Positions 33,526 through 44,200 of a DNA stretch of 64,000 bases are shown in pieces (the stretch's first letter is position 1; each line of letters begins with the position of its first letter). Location: NCBI GenBank assembly GCA_948567375.1, contig OX419755.1, forward strand, positions 44,769,001 through 44,833,000. The letters are read 5' to 3'. The notes below the pieces were generated by a model. That model searched no databases and was not told the origin of the DNA. It saw only the letters and a program-made list of their open reading frames with translations. The translations under genes were made by a program, and so were the position numbers. The stretch is from Lunularia cruciata. Lineage: Eukaryota; Streptophyta; Marchantiopsida; Lunulariales; Lunulariaceae.

Positions 33526-35000
33526 TCAGGCTGCATCCCATGTGGACCAAGGGTGTAATCCAAGTAGCCCACGCTCACCTGGATGGACTCCAAGTAGACC
33601 ACTCTCCCTAGTAGCTACTGGATGTGTCCCAAGAATACCATGTCCACTCGGTCCATCGCCCCCAACAGGTGCCTGAATCATCTCGATAGGCATAGGGCTC
33701 ACAAGTGTCCGAGTGGTGATGCCTATCAAGCACATCCTACGCTGCTCTGCCAAGCCAAGGCTCACAATCCAGGTCAAACAGTTCAGGTCCATAGCCTGAC
33801 CTAACACCTGATGCTTAGATGCCTCTAACACTGTTGGAACAATAGTAATACCGGTGCAAAAACCCATCGCCCGCTCTCTCTTATCAGCGGTGGGCTCCAC
33901 CAACTACTGTAACTATGAGTCCCAAACAAGTCCAAGTCCTCCCTCTCAAAAAGCATGAGAGCCTTGGAAACTCATGAGTGTGGGAAATGCAGCTCTAGGC
34001 TGTCCAACTAGGTTCACCACTGCCATAGGTGACCTATCAGCCACTACCACTGTCTGAGACTGACGCCCAGCATCCAAGATATCATCAACAAGAATGTGGT
34101 CTAGTCGCTGAATCCCATCATAACTACGCTGTAGAACCTCTTTGGGTAAGAGGTTTGTCCACCAAAGACGAAGACGAAGAGCCCGTGATCCCACTCTAGC
34201 TGCATCTAACAATACAGTAGGTCCCATCCAAGAATGGACCTGATGTGTACTCGCCACCACTCTAGTGCGAGAATCACCCATCAAAGGAACATTCTCCAAA
34301 AGGTAAGCTGGAGAAACAAATTGATGAACCAGGAGATGTCATAGTATTCGTAACATCTCCCAAAACACACCGAGGATCTTGAAGACCCGAACCGCGGCCC
34401 GCACGTGTATGTCCCTGACATGGCCATCCAAAAATCACCAAGTGAATAGGCCCATGTCTCTCTAGGTCATGCACCCCCAGTAAGGAAATGTCTCCTGGTA
34501 AGGCCTTCTGGTAACCTTTGACTACTGACATCGGTAATAACTCCAGATACCGATAGGCCAAGTGTGCCACATGATGTAGAGAGACTCGCCTAGCAGTCTC
34601 ATCTCTCTCTACATACAAGTATCTCTGTACTCGTATACCCGCCTGTAACACCGCAACTAGTTCGGTGCTAATCTCACCAAACAACTCCAATAGACATATC
34701 TCCTCTACTGGATATTGCCAATCAATGAGTGTGGTATCCAGAGGTGTCAAAGCAATCGCCTCTAGAGGCTCATCCTCACACTCATCCCCTGATGGTACGA
34801 AGGCTCCACTCCAAGCCTGCTGCACCAACTGATCTGCATGCTGCTGCAATGCCTCCTTTGAACTCCACAATGGAACATCCAAGGTGGATGGAACAATCCT
34901 ACTTGTATGCCGAGTGATCTCCTCTGGTACTGGAGTATCCTTTGCATGGGCGTTCCCCTCCAACAAGTCACCAGGCCAAGTAACTACACAGTTGAAAGCT
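33526..35000 (-). pseudogene. C5-cytosine DNA methyltransferase domain inside gypsy pol
   Basis: An N-terminal extension of about 90 residues leads to motif I, LLELFGEIST (residues 92-101 from 34966; DNA near 34690). The QRYLYVERDETARR block (motif II region) follows, then DISLLG and HGPIHLVIFGWPCQGH (motif IV; catalytic Cys183, codon 34418-34420). After a frameshift near 34375 come LENVPLMG (motif VI, 34299), LDAARVGSRALRLRLWW (motif VIII, about 34200), RERAMGF (motif IX, about 33875) and HQVLGQAMDLN (motif X, about 33815). The whole catalytic fold of about 320 residues is present. The motif VI-VIII block resembles the DNMT3 group (ENV..M...R, then DA..VS.AHR.R..W.NL). Such enzymes methylate cytosine at carbon 5 in DNA. 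It lies in frame between protease and RT. The Glu in motif I replaces a usual Gly; the second copy has Gly. Confidence 0.9.
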
Positions 35001-35005
35001 AAAAC

Positions 35006-35673
35006 TTATGCTGCCATGGTCCCGAATTGTAGTGAGCCAAGACTGCCACTACTGAAGCGTACTGGTAGGCGACATACCCGTCCCTCACCAAACTGCCAAC
35101 CAGGTCTATAAGAGGCTGTCTCCTCCCAATAGTCAATGCTGAAACCCATAGGGTATAACACTGCTCCCCCAACTAGCACATCATATGACTCAGCTATTGT
35201 CGCAATAGCCTGAGCTCTCACCACCGAGCTATCAGTCGGATGACCAGGCTAAACCTGGACAACAAGCTCTCCACGTGTGATGTACTGTGTCGAACCACCA
35301 CCAAGAGATGTTTGGATCTGAAATGGACACCTCTCCACATCGGTCTTCCGTAACTCCAGACCGACAACTGCAGCCTTCCCAACATAAGGGGCTACGCACC
35401 AGAGTCTAACAAGACTTTCTATGGTGTATAGACCTTCCCTAAAGGTCCCACCAAACAAAAGATCCCCCTATGGTTATCCAATAGGACAACACCAGGTATA
35501 AACCGTGCTCTCTCAAAGGCCGGTCTAGCTGGCAACTCCTCCAGTCTAGCCGTTGCTGCCTGCCATAAACCATTGGTTGCTGAACGGATCCCATGCTCCT
35601 CTACCAAGTCAGCTCCACTACCAACCACCTCTGCTCTAGTAGTAGGAACTGCACCATCCCTACTCTCACACAT
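35006..35673 (-). pseudogene. Family-3 aspartic protease region
   Basis: The stretch RARFIPGVVLLDN is followed (after a stop near 35419) by the retropepsin active site VLLDSGA at about 35415, then AVVGLELRKTD, QIQTSLGGGSTQYITRGEL, SYDVLVGGAVLYPMGFSID and SFRFSSGSLGSLQFG-like linker to the methyltransferase. A single TAG interrupts VVQVQPGH, where the second copy still has CAG. The C-terminal part is in frame with the methyltransferase. Confidence 0.8.
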
Positions 35674-37740
35674 GTGGCAGCCAACCGGAACACTAGGGCT
35701 GGGTCAACTCCCAATGTAAACATGTCACTAGCTGAAAACAAAGGATGCCGCATAATCAGCTGAGCCGCTCCCAACATCATGCTAGACTCAGTTTGTGTAG
35801 TAGTAGGTAGCCAACTAGCATGTAGTCCATCATGTACTCCATCACCACCTACTACACCTGCACTGGGACGTCTCGGAACCATGGATGTTGTCTGCAATGC
35901 CTTAGATTGCGTGAAAGACTGGGGAAGTCTGACCTGTCTCCCAACCTCTCCTCTCTGTGGGTCCAACTCCATTGATGCTCCTCTGGGCTCTGGAGCACGT
36001 ACTGCACTCCTAATCATTGCTGCAAATGCATCCACCTGTGCTGCTCCGCACATGAAGTCCAAAGCATCTCTATCACCAACATATGAGGTGGAAGCCTCAA
36101 CACCCGAATCTGATCTCCTCTGAGCAATAGCCATACTAGCCAATCTCTGCTCCAACTGCTCAATCCGAGTAGCCATAGCTGTGTCAGAAGTAAGGGCAAG
36201 TACTGCACCCCTACTAGGTGTAGATCCTCTACCACCACCTCTACCACCTCTTCCTCTATGAATTGGAGCTCCTCTACTACTTGCCATAGCAGCCCTACCA
36301 CTCCATAACTCCAGGTGTAGGTCAAAACACCGGTCACTAGTGTGACCAAATCTGTGGCAGTGCTCACACTGCCTCTGTGCAGGCTGTGATGCACCAGAGG
36401 TATCAGGTCCACTACCCTAAGTACACTTTCTCTGATGGTGAGGTCCACCACAAGTCCAACAAGCAACACCACCACTCACTGGCTGCTGCTGACCCAAAAA
36501 TGAGGGTAAGGGTCTAACTCCACTAGGCCCTCCACTCGCTCCATAGGATATGGGCTGTCCACCCTGTCCTCAAAACCAACTAGGCGTGGTGCACTCTACT
36601 GCACTCTAGAAGAAGTCACAGCCGTGGATGAGGTCTCCCTACCAAATCCAGATGTCACCACTCTCTCCTCCACCATGTTGAGCTCAATATGCTCAGCCAA
36701 ACCAAAGACTACTGCCAAAGTGGGCGAAGTAGCCTGCAGCAACGTAGCATCACAAACTCTACGTTGCAACTCCCTGTCCAGTATCCTATACTAAAACTGG
36801 ACTGCCTGGGCCTCAGTAACTCCCTGAGTGAAACTGATCAGCCGCCTCATGCGAGTGTATGCCTCGCGTAGGCTCTCTCCAGTCTTCCGCTGGAACTCCT
36901 GTAAGCTCCTCAGCTTGTCAGTCCGCACTCCCTGGTAGTTCTACCTCAAACATAGGAAGAACTCAACCATGGGGTTAAACCCCGATACCACACCACCTCC
37001 TGCAGCAGTACCTCCACTTGTAGTAGCACTATCTCCAGCTAGTGCACCTCCACTAGCTCCACCCACACTACTTGAACTAAAACTCGTGGGTACAGCCGAT
37101 CTACTCTTGGCCACCAAGCCTGAAGTGATGGAGACATAGTGTGGAGACCAATACTGTCTCCATAACTCAATCTCCTCCAAATGAGCTCTCTTGAACTCAT
37201 GGTAGTCATCCATCGGCGGACCCTCCAGATGCTGAAACAACCCCTTCCATGCCATGAAGGGAGTGAACAAAGTCAGGTTCCGCATCTGCTGCAGATCACA
37301 CTAACTATCAAACTCCTAGATGAAGTCATCCAACTCAATGGTACCCACTGTACCAGAGTAACGCCTAGGGCCTTTGGAGGCCCCATAAATCTTGGCCATG
37401 TCCCACAACAACGATGCGGACACACCAAGTGCACTCTCAACTGAATCAACTCTTGTGTCGAACTCCAACTTAGAGTCAATCTCCTCCCTCACTGGGACCT
37501 GAGATACAGGCTGATACCAAGCACCACTCCGAGTAAACCCACTACAGATTGTAGGGCTAACTCCTCTGGAATCTCCAAAGAACTCCGTCGTGACCACGTA
37601 ACTGCAACAACAAACCCGAACTACCAATTGCAACCGCAAGTGCCCCACCAAGTGCCAACACCACCACGTGCCAACACCACCACGTGCCAACACCACCACG
37701 TGCCAACACCACCACGTGCCAACACCAACTAGACACCACC
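35674..37740 (-). pseudogene. Family-3 gag with two CCHC zinc knuckles
   Basis: The N-terminal half (37700-36941) is followed by the conserved gag block LQEFQRKTGESLREAYTRM and LDRELQRRV at about 36920-36760. Two zinc knuckles follow: CWTCGGPHHQRKC (36461-36423, one residue shorter than the standard spacing) and CEHCHRFGHTSDRC (36368-36327, exact C-x2-C-x4-H-x4-C). A Gly/Arg-rich stretch (GRGGRGGGRGS, near 36240) then leads into the linker to protease, with FMCGAAQVDAFAAMIRSA. Gag forms the particle and binds element RNA. Several stops (for example CAG to TAG after KCT) and a few frameshifts are present. Confidence 0.85.
37640..37735 (-). repeat. 16-bp tandem repeat with a G-box in each unit
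   Basis: The unit ACGTGCCAACACCACC repeats with a period of exactly 16 bases; CACGTG occurs at 37665, 37681, 37697 and 37713, with a diverged first unit (AAGTGCC) near 37650. It lies at the start of gag on the minus strand, 300 bases after the primer site. CACGTG is the palindromic G-box bound by plant bZIP and bHLH factors, so the array could act as an internal enhancer; that role is inferred. Confidence 0.85.
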
Positions 37741-38040
37741 CACTAATGTAACTCTAACCGAGATAACTACACTAGGGGAAAGGAAACCTATAACCTGCCA
37801 TCATAACACACACTCTCACGGTCTGGAGGTCATCACTTCCTACCTCACCAGAGAGAAACAAAGGTAGTCTGACTGGTCATCACTCCAGCCTCACCATCGA
37901 GAGCACACCAGAGCACCAACGCTCAAAAGTCAAGGCACCTCACACAAACGTGGTGCACAAACAAGAAGCAGAGAATGGAGGGGATCCAATCACAAGAAAT
38001 CTAAACGAAAACCCTCCATCTCATAACACAACACGTGATT

Positions 38041-38053
38041 GACTCTGCTACCA
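38041..38053 (-). other. Primer-binding site, family 3
   Basis: On the minus strand this reads TGGTAGCAGAGTC, close to the initiator tRNA-Met complement used by plant gypsy elements. It marks the border between the internal region and a 5' LTR whose sequence (38054 onward) does not match the 3' LTR pieces at 29477-30138. Confidence 0.65.
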
Positions 38054-38725
38054 TTTGGCATTTGATATAAGAGCAGTTCGTATCTAAGTCCTAAACTACC
38101 ACGATCACCAAGAATGGGATCAAACTGCCTCTCCTAGCCAAAGCTACATGTGTACAGATAACAATGGCGCAGTCACTAGGACAACAAGTGAGGGTGGACC
38201 AATTGGCTAGGGCACCAGTCTAGGAACAAGAGATCTAGGGGTCAAACCCTATTGCACACAATCTAGCAAGAAAGGCAGATTTTGCCAACCAATGACCAAG
38301 ATCTACTCTAAACTAGCTAGCCTCACGCCAGCAAGCTGGCCCTTCTGGCCCTTCTAGGCCTTTGTAGCCTCTCATAGCCCTATGCCTCGAAACGCCAAAA
38401 TTCAGCCAAATGAGGCCTTTCTTGTTGCCACTTCGAAACCTCCTCCAAAATTGGTGAAACTTCTCCAAATCTGTGAAAGTCCTCCAAACTAGCGAAACTC
38501 CTCCAAATCTGGCCAAACAGCAAAAACTCCTCCAAATCTGGCCCAAAATCTAACGTAAAATCTGACATAAACCCTAAAGATGGCTGTCCACCAAATCCCC
38601 CGCTAACTTTCCACTTGAGCCAAATTGACAAAACGGGTTTTTCCAAATCACAATTTCATGAGAAGAGCTTCCCAACTCCACCTTCAATTTCACTTTCTGA
38701 GCCCAACTCGCAGCAAATTGGTCCT
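38054..38725 (-). other. Presumed family-3 5' LTR or flank, with short degenerate repeats
   Basis: Noncoding. Between 38434 and 38553 about five degenerate units of 20-22 bases follow the pattern GAAACTCCTCCAAATCTGG. A plus-strand LTR inserted at 38726 cuts the stretch, which continues at 39288-39522. No second copy of it is visible, so I cannot say whether it is the missing 5' LTR. Confidence 0.45.
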
Positions 38726-39287
38726 TGTCACGCCATTTGTAGTTCCGCATCTAGATGCTCGGACACTGGAGTTCCAGTGATGGTAGTTAGAGTTATTCTA
38801 GTAGTTTCTCAAGGACTACTTTCCGACGGTTAGATTTTGTGTTTGGGGTACTGACTTCACGGTAGGGCCCACTGTCACTTTGCACCGTTTGCACCGTCGA
38901 GTGTGCCATCAGCGGGACCGTTAGGGTTTCAGGGCTAGCTCTAGTCCAAGGGATATAGTTTCAAAGTGAGCTCCAGAGAGCTCACTTCTCTGATGTTGAG
39001 CCTTCGAGTTCCTGGCTATGGTGGACAGAGGCCGGCGAGCGTCACCTGGATTCTCTATGCTTGAGTGGGTGTGGCTTGACTGTAATCAGTGCCCAGTTGT
39101 TGGCAGTTTATAGAGTGACAGATCAAGTACTGATCTGAGTTGAGTTGAGTGGAGAATGTTAAGTAATCTGATTACATCAGATTGTGGCACTTTAGAGTCT
39201 ATGTATGACTTATGTGTGAGTTGTGCTTTTATAGTGTATGATGTTGACAGCAATGTATGTTGTGTAGCGATGTATATACGCACAACA
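38726..39287 (+). repeat. Solo family-3-type LTR with target duplication
   Basis: 562 bp from TGTCACGCC to ...GCACAACA with TCCT on each side (38722-38725 and 39288-39291), so it arrived as its own insertion and is now a solo LTR. It faces opposite to the host element. It contains the junction TGATTACATCA then GATTGTGGCAC, the point where the shorter LTR forms at 30034-30138 and 39523-39960 end or begin. Confidence 0.85.
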
Positions 39288-39522
39288 TCCTGCCTTCACC
39301 TCCTGAGCTCAAAATCACAACATTGCTCCTTCTTTGCTCAAAATTTGGCCAGTGTTTCCGCACATCGTCCGCCTAACTGCCAAATCTGAATCACTTGAAC
39401 AAGCTTCTGCACACTAGGGAACACACAGAACTTGAATCGAGCTACCACGATCCACCGAGCTTGGAGATACCACCAACACTCAACGTTCTTGCACCCGATT
39501 TCCCCCTGACTTCACTTCTCTG

Positions 39523-39960
39523 ATGTAATCAGATTGCTTAACACTTTCAACTCAACTCAACTCAGATCAGTACTTGATCTGTCACTCTATAAACTGCCAA
39601 CAACTGGGCACTGATTACAGTCAAGCCACACCCACTCAAGCATAGAGAATCCAGGTGACGCTCGCCGGCCCCTGTCCACCATAGCCAGGAACTCGAAGGC
39701 TCAACATCAGAGAGCTCACTTCAAAACTATACCCCCGTGGACTCGAGCTAGCACTGAAACCCTAGCGGTCCCGCTGACGGCACACTCGATGGTGCGAACG
39801 GTGCAAAGTGACGGTAGGCCCTACCGTGAAGTCAGTACCCCGAACACCAAATCAAACTGTCTGAAAGTTGTCCCTGAGAAACTACTAGAATAACTCTAAC
39901 TACCATCACTGGAACTCCAGTGTCCGAGTATCTAGATGCAGAACTACAAATGGCGTGACA
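39523..39960 (-). repeat. Short family-3-type LTR form (first 438 bp only)
   Basis: On the minus strand it runs from TGTCACGCC (39960) to ...GATTACATCA (39523). It thus has TG...CA ends, but lacks the last 105 bases of the 555-562-bp form. No clear target duplication. It may be the true short form or a deletion product. Confidence 0.7.
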
Positions 39961-41296
39961 GATATGACTGGAACTGAAACATCAAATTTAACCCTATTGG
40001 CTTTGCTTTTTTTTTCCTATTTGCCATAGGTGCTTATAAGTTTTTTCTTTTGTGTTGGCGTTCTTTTTCTTCAAGATTCACACCTACTTCATGTGTATTG
40101 TCCTTATGTATTGACCACCATGACCAGGTTTCTTATCCTTTATACTTAAACTAAAAGGTACGAGAGTACATATACTATTAGTTCATTCTTTTGTTTATTG
40201 AATTTGTTCACCCCATGGCAACCATCAAAAAACAAAAGTGAGTTTCTTACCGATTACTTGCTTGAGGAGGTCTAAACTTTTCATATAATGATTGCTCAGC
40301 TAATTCAGTAGAAAGATAATTTGCTTGAAGATTTTCCAGTACATTGGGGATCCATATGTAATGCTAAATGAAACCTTTCAAGTTAATTTTTTTGTTACAT
40401 TAGATGTTGTGACCTAAATCTTTTGAAAGGAAAGAAACGGTCAACCGCGCGTAATAACACGAAAGACGGAAAGACCTCATCAAGCCCGTACAAGGATGAG
40501 ACATAAAAAGGGGCTAAGCCAATACCAATAGCACGGGACATGTGACAAACGAAGAGTTCTTTTGAGTGGCCTTTCAATTAACCTAATCGACCACGGGCCG
40601 TGGTGTTTTGGATTCCGAACTGTGCATGCATCACAGTGATCGCTTAGGAAGAACGCGACGCGTTTTATAAATTCCGCTGCCACCTGGGACTGACACGCAT
40701 CTGGTATTGTCGAGTCTTTATACCACCTCCGGGTAGTGCAAACTCGAAGTGCCAAATATAGGGGTTTTCAATTGCAGATTTTACGGAAGTTCTACGAACT
40801 GGAGTGGAGTGAAGGCCATACCGTAAGTGTCCAAGTTGAAACACCCTACTATTCAGTGTTGGTCTGATGGGAAGTCCGATATTAACGAAGGGATCTAGAA
40901 CAATCCACTTCTTGCACACTGCGCGCTTTCCTTCTGTGTGCGAATTTTCAAACAGCTGATTAATAGCCAGTAGGTAGGGTTCAGTGGTTGGATCATCATT
41001 TCGCACCTTCGTGGGGGCGAGTCTGAGACAGCAATGAGGACTCAAGCTTCCCATATGCACTCGGGAAAGGTTCAGGAGCTGGATTTGACACTTGTTTTTG
41101 ACTCATGATGGAGCTTAGGGTATCAATCTCTTGGTGGGAAGAAGAAGCGATTTGGCATAATGCCGAATTGTCATAGAAGGCTGATCGCCTATTGTCAGCC
41201 TTGTCCGTAATATTCTGAATTAGTCATCCTCGAGCAACATACACGAGGAAAGTAGAGAGTCTGTTGCTGAAACGTTACCGTCAACGTTCTTGAGAT
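39961..41296 (+). promoter_or_regulatory. Upstream region of the U11-48K gene
   Basis: Noncoding as far as I can tell. It holds copy 3 of the dispersed 45-bp motif (40459-40504). Minus-strand open frames at 40480-40755 and 40665-41060 have no recognisable domain. No clear TATA box lies within 100 bases of the start codon at 41297, which suits a housekeeping gene. An in-frame TGA lies two codons before the ATG, so translation cannot start further upstream in this frame. Confidence 0.45.
40459..40504 (-). repeat. Dispersed 45-bp motif, copy 3
   Basis: Plus-strand words ACGAAAGACGGAAAGACC and GCCCGTACAAGGATGAGAC match copies near 15926 (inverted) and 16128. It lies about 800 bases upstream of the U11-48K start codon. 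Confidence 0.6.
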
Positions 41297-44200
41297 ATGG
41301 CGAATCCTCAACCTGTGCGGGACGCTGGAGCTCCTTTGGGGCCTTCCACGCGTCCGTTCCCGCTTCCACAATATCAGCAGAGTATCCCCACTCCACACCT
41401 GCTTGGTCATCACCCTTTCCCTCAGAATTCTTCTGCGCCTCACGGGTTGTCTGACCCTAGACAAATCTATCGACGACCTCAGGAGCATTACAATAATTTT
41501 CGTAGTCGTCTACCCCCCGGTCCTTCGTGGCTTGGATATGGCTCCCATGGTGCTCCCAGCTACAATCAAATTTGGTTGCCAGGTGCTCCCCCTGTTCAAC
41601 CTGCTGGAACTTCTCCTCGAGTCACAGATTCGCCACAAAGCGGCTCGCCGGGAAGGGGCTTGGGCCAGCCGAGGGCCTCGAGCGGTGTTCCAATCTCACA
41701 GCATGTAGTCACAATTTTAGGTCAAAATCAAGTAAGACCACCCGGCACTGCATTTGGCCACTTCAAGCCCACAGTTGGTGCACAATCTTCGCACGATGTT
41801 TCCAGGGCGACAAGTCTGTGTCATACTGCAATTGGGCCACAGGCTGGTGTATTTGATCAGGGTAGCAATGCGGGGACTGGAGTGGTTGGTTTATCTGTTC
41901 CACCAGCAAAAGCTGCTCCAGCTCCTTCACAAATCTATGCAAACGCGGAATTAGAAAATCCACATATATCTGATTCTGGATTTAGGCAGCAGGACAAAGG
42001 TCAGGCTGTCAAGGTCATAGAGCTGGCCATTTCGCAGTCTAAGAAGGAAAAGGTCGATCTGGGGGAGCTACTTTCTCAAATTCGGTCAATTGTTGTTCAG
42101 GCTGAAGAGACTGCAGAGCAAGTTGGACGCCTAATCAATGTGGATTCTTCTTTGGAGGAATCTGTGGCGTGCCCGTTTGATTCTTCTCATAGAACCCCTC
42201 CCGAGGCTCTCTTCCAGCACTACCTATGTTGTCCGTCTAATTCGATGCCTCCGTTGGATCGTGAGAATCTGCTGTACTCTCTGCAGTACAGCAGTGCTAG
42301 GCACGGCAGCTGTACCACTGGTGGATCAGTTCAGGGAGTGATCACTAGTCTAAGCAAAATACCAGAGTATTCTAGAACGAGGGCACCCTCCGTAAATCAT
42401 GACTGCGGCATTTGGGGTGGACGTTTCTACTACGAAGGGGCCCCTGCTGTAGTTCAAGCTCCGAAGTGTACACTTTATCCGCCTGCAACCGAGTCTTTCC
42501 TCTCGCCTGTGCTTAAGTACTCGACACACTCCACTGCAAGACTGGAAGAAATCGTTTCTTCGGAATCTAAAAGTTCTGGAGATAATGTGATGCACGGAGA
42601 TTGTTCAGTGCTCCTCCCATCTAGATACTTCTTTTGCACCAAAGAAATTAATTTATGGGAATGCCTACCCTCTCGGTGTTCTTCGCTGGTCATTCAAGCA
42701 GCTACGGCGCTAGTAAAAGTTCGCAAGACAGTTAGTGTCAATTGGCTTCTGGTAAACTCTCCAGCCCATGGGATTGTGATAGACTCCATCCTTGCAGGCC
42801 ACATTGTCTCTTTGGCTGAAGCCTGCTTCCAGGAGGTAGCTAGGGAAGCTTTTGCTCTCATAAGGTTGGAAGGAGAGAAGAAACAATACGACGCATCAAG
42901 TACTGCCTTGAAAGATCATGACAATTTTGTATCAGGAGAAACAGCCATTTGTGACAAGGTGCAGACTGGAAGTCCCACCGATACACCGACACTTCAAGCT
43001 GAGAAACCCAATCTAAGCTTGTGGAGAAGATTCTGCAGAGATGTGCGTGTGTACAATTGCGAGGGTATATTTAGAAGCATGGATCGTTTATCAGCTCAAC
43101 TGTCATCTCTCTACGGGCCGACAGAGAGTAAGAAACTTTGTCTGGAATTTCTCAAATCTTCACTGGCCTCTTCAGGGCGCTTCCTCTCTTTCCTTTTCAC
43201 GAATACTTACTTTCAACGAAAGGAGCCAGAGAACTGCAGACTTAATGAAGTGGAAGGTAGAAGAACTATTAAAGTCACGGGCAGTGCAGAACCACATTTC
43301 TCAGAGAATCACCGTGAGGCTCCTATGGAGAAATCAAGTACTACGTTGATGGAACTAGGCAATGCGAACGCACACGTTTTGGAGTTGGAGTCCGCTGTCA
43401 GTGCCGTGAATCAACGTGCGGTTTTGGAACGTTATTTGAGGACTATTCCCAGTTCTCACAGGTTGTCAAAATTTCAAGTGTAAGTGAGATGGTCAAGACA
43501 AGATTGTTTTGTCCATCCAACAGCTGAGTCAACAGATGCACTTTCTCGGCTACTTTACTCTGATGGTTTTCTTGTCTCTGTAGATCGAGAAACCTTAAGC
43601 CCATGTATGTTTTTTGTCATTGATGAAGCCGCAGAATTCTACAGTGGGGACAGATTGCCTCATTTCACACATAGAGAGCTGCAGCTGTTTGGAAAAGACT
43701 CAAAATCGTAGAGCAGACTCTAGTTACCCCTTCCTAAATGTTAGACCAGTTAGACAATTCTGCAGCGATACGTATTACTTGGTTGCTTTAATTTGTATCG
43801 ATATTTCTCATGCCGAGTTGTATTGCCAGGTTAAAAGAATGTGAAGCTGCAGTTCAAGTAGCTAGACAGGAGCGAGCCAAGCGGCCAAATTACAGAGCAG
43901 TTATGGATTATGATGGACTTATTTGGCATCGTTCTCAGTTAGAGGTAATGCAATCTTTGTTTCGAACTTAGAAAGAAGCTTATTTCCAACAGTAAATGCA
44001 TGGTCTTCCATGTTACCAGCATATTCGCCTTCGGCCACTGATAATTTCCATGATCTGACGGGTAAAATGAGAAAGTAGGAGCATGACAAATGTATTATTG
44101 CGCATGGCTCTTGTTTGTCAGTCCAGACTGTTTCGTTCTGAGGAGTCTCCCATAGTTGTGCGAGTTATTTAATACAACTGCAGCAATTACTCCTTAGTCT

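Larger units (their letters stand above)
30139..38054 (-). mobile_element. Family-3 Ty3/gypsy element with DNA methyltransferase and PHD finger
   Basis: Read on the minus strand: primer site (38053-38041), leader with a G-box array, gag with two zinc knuckles, protease, C5-cytosine methyltransferase, RT, RNase H, integrase, PHD finger, polypurine tract. Protease, methyltransferase end, RT and RNase H (35458, 35224, 34966 / 34299, 33903, 33135, 32229) share one frame apart from one shift inside the methyltransferase, and integrase to PHD (31561 to 30308) share another. The ancestor therefore probably had a single pol polyprotein of roughly 1,700 codons. The interruptions are mostly single stop codons at places where CAG, CAA or CGA is expected. 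LTRs matching at both ends could not be found. Confidence 0.85.

Noticed and set aside
37557-37739. Trp/Val/Gly-rich short peptide on the minus strand
   Set aside because: It is only the translation of the 16-bp G-box repeat array.
40665-41060. Minus-strand open frame of 131 codons upstream of U11-48K
   Set aside because: No recognised domain and no homologous copy in the window. The length is compatible with chance at this GC content.
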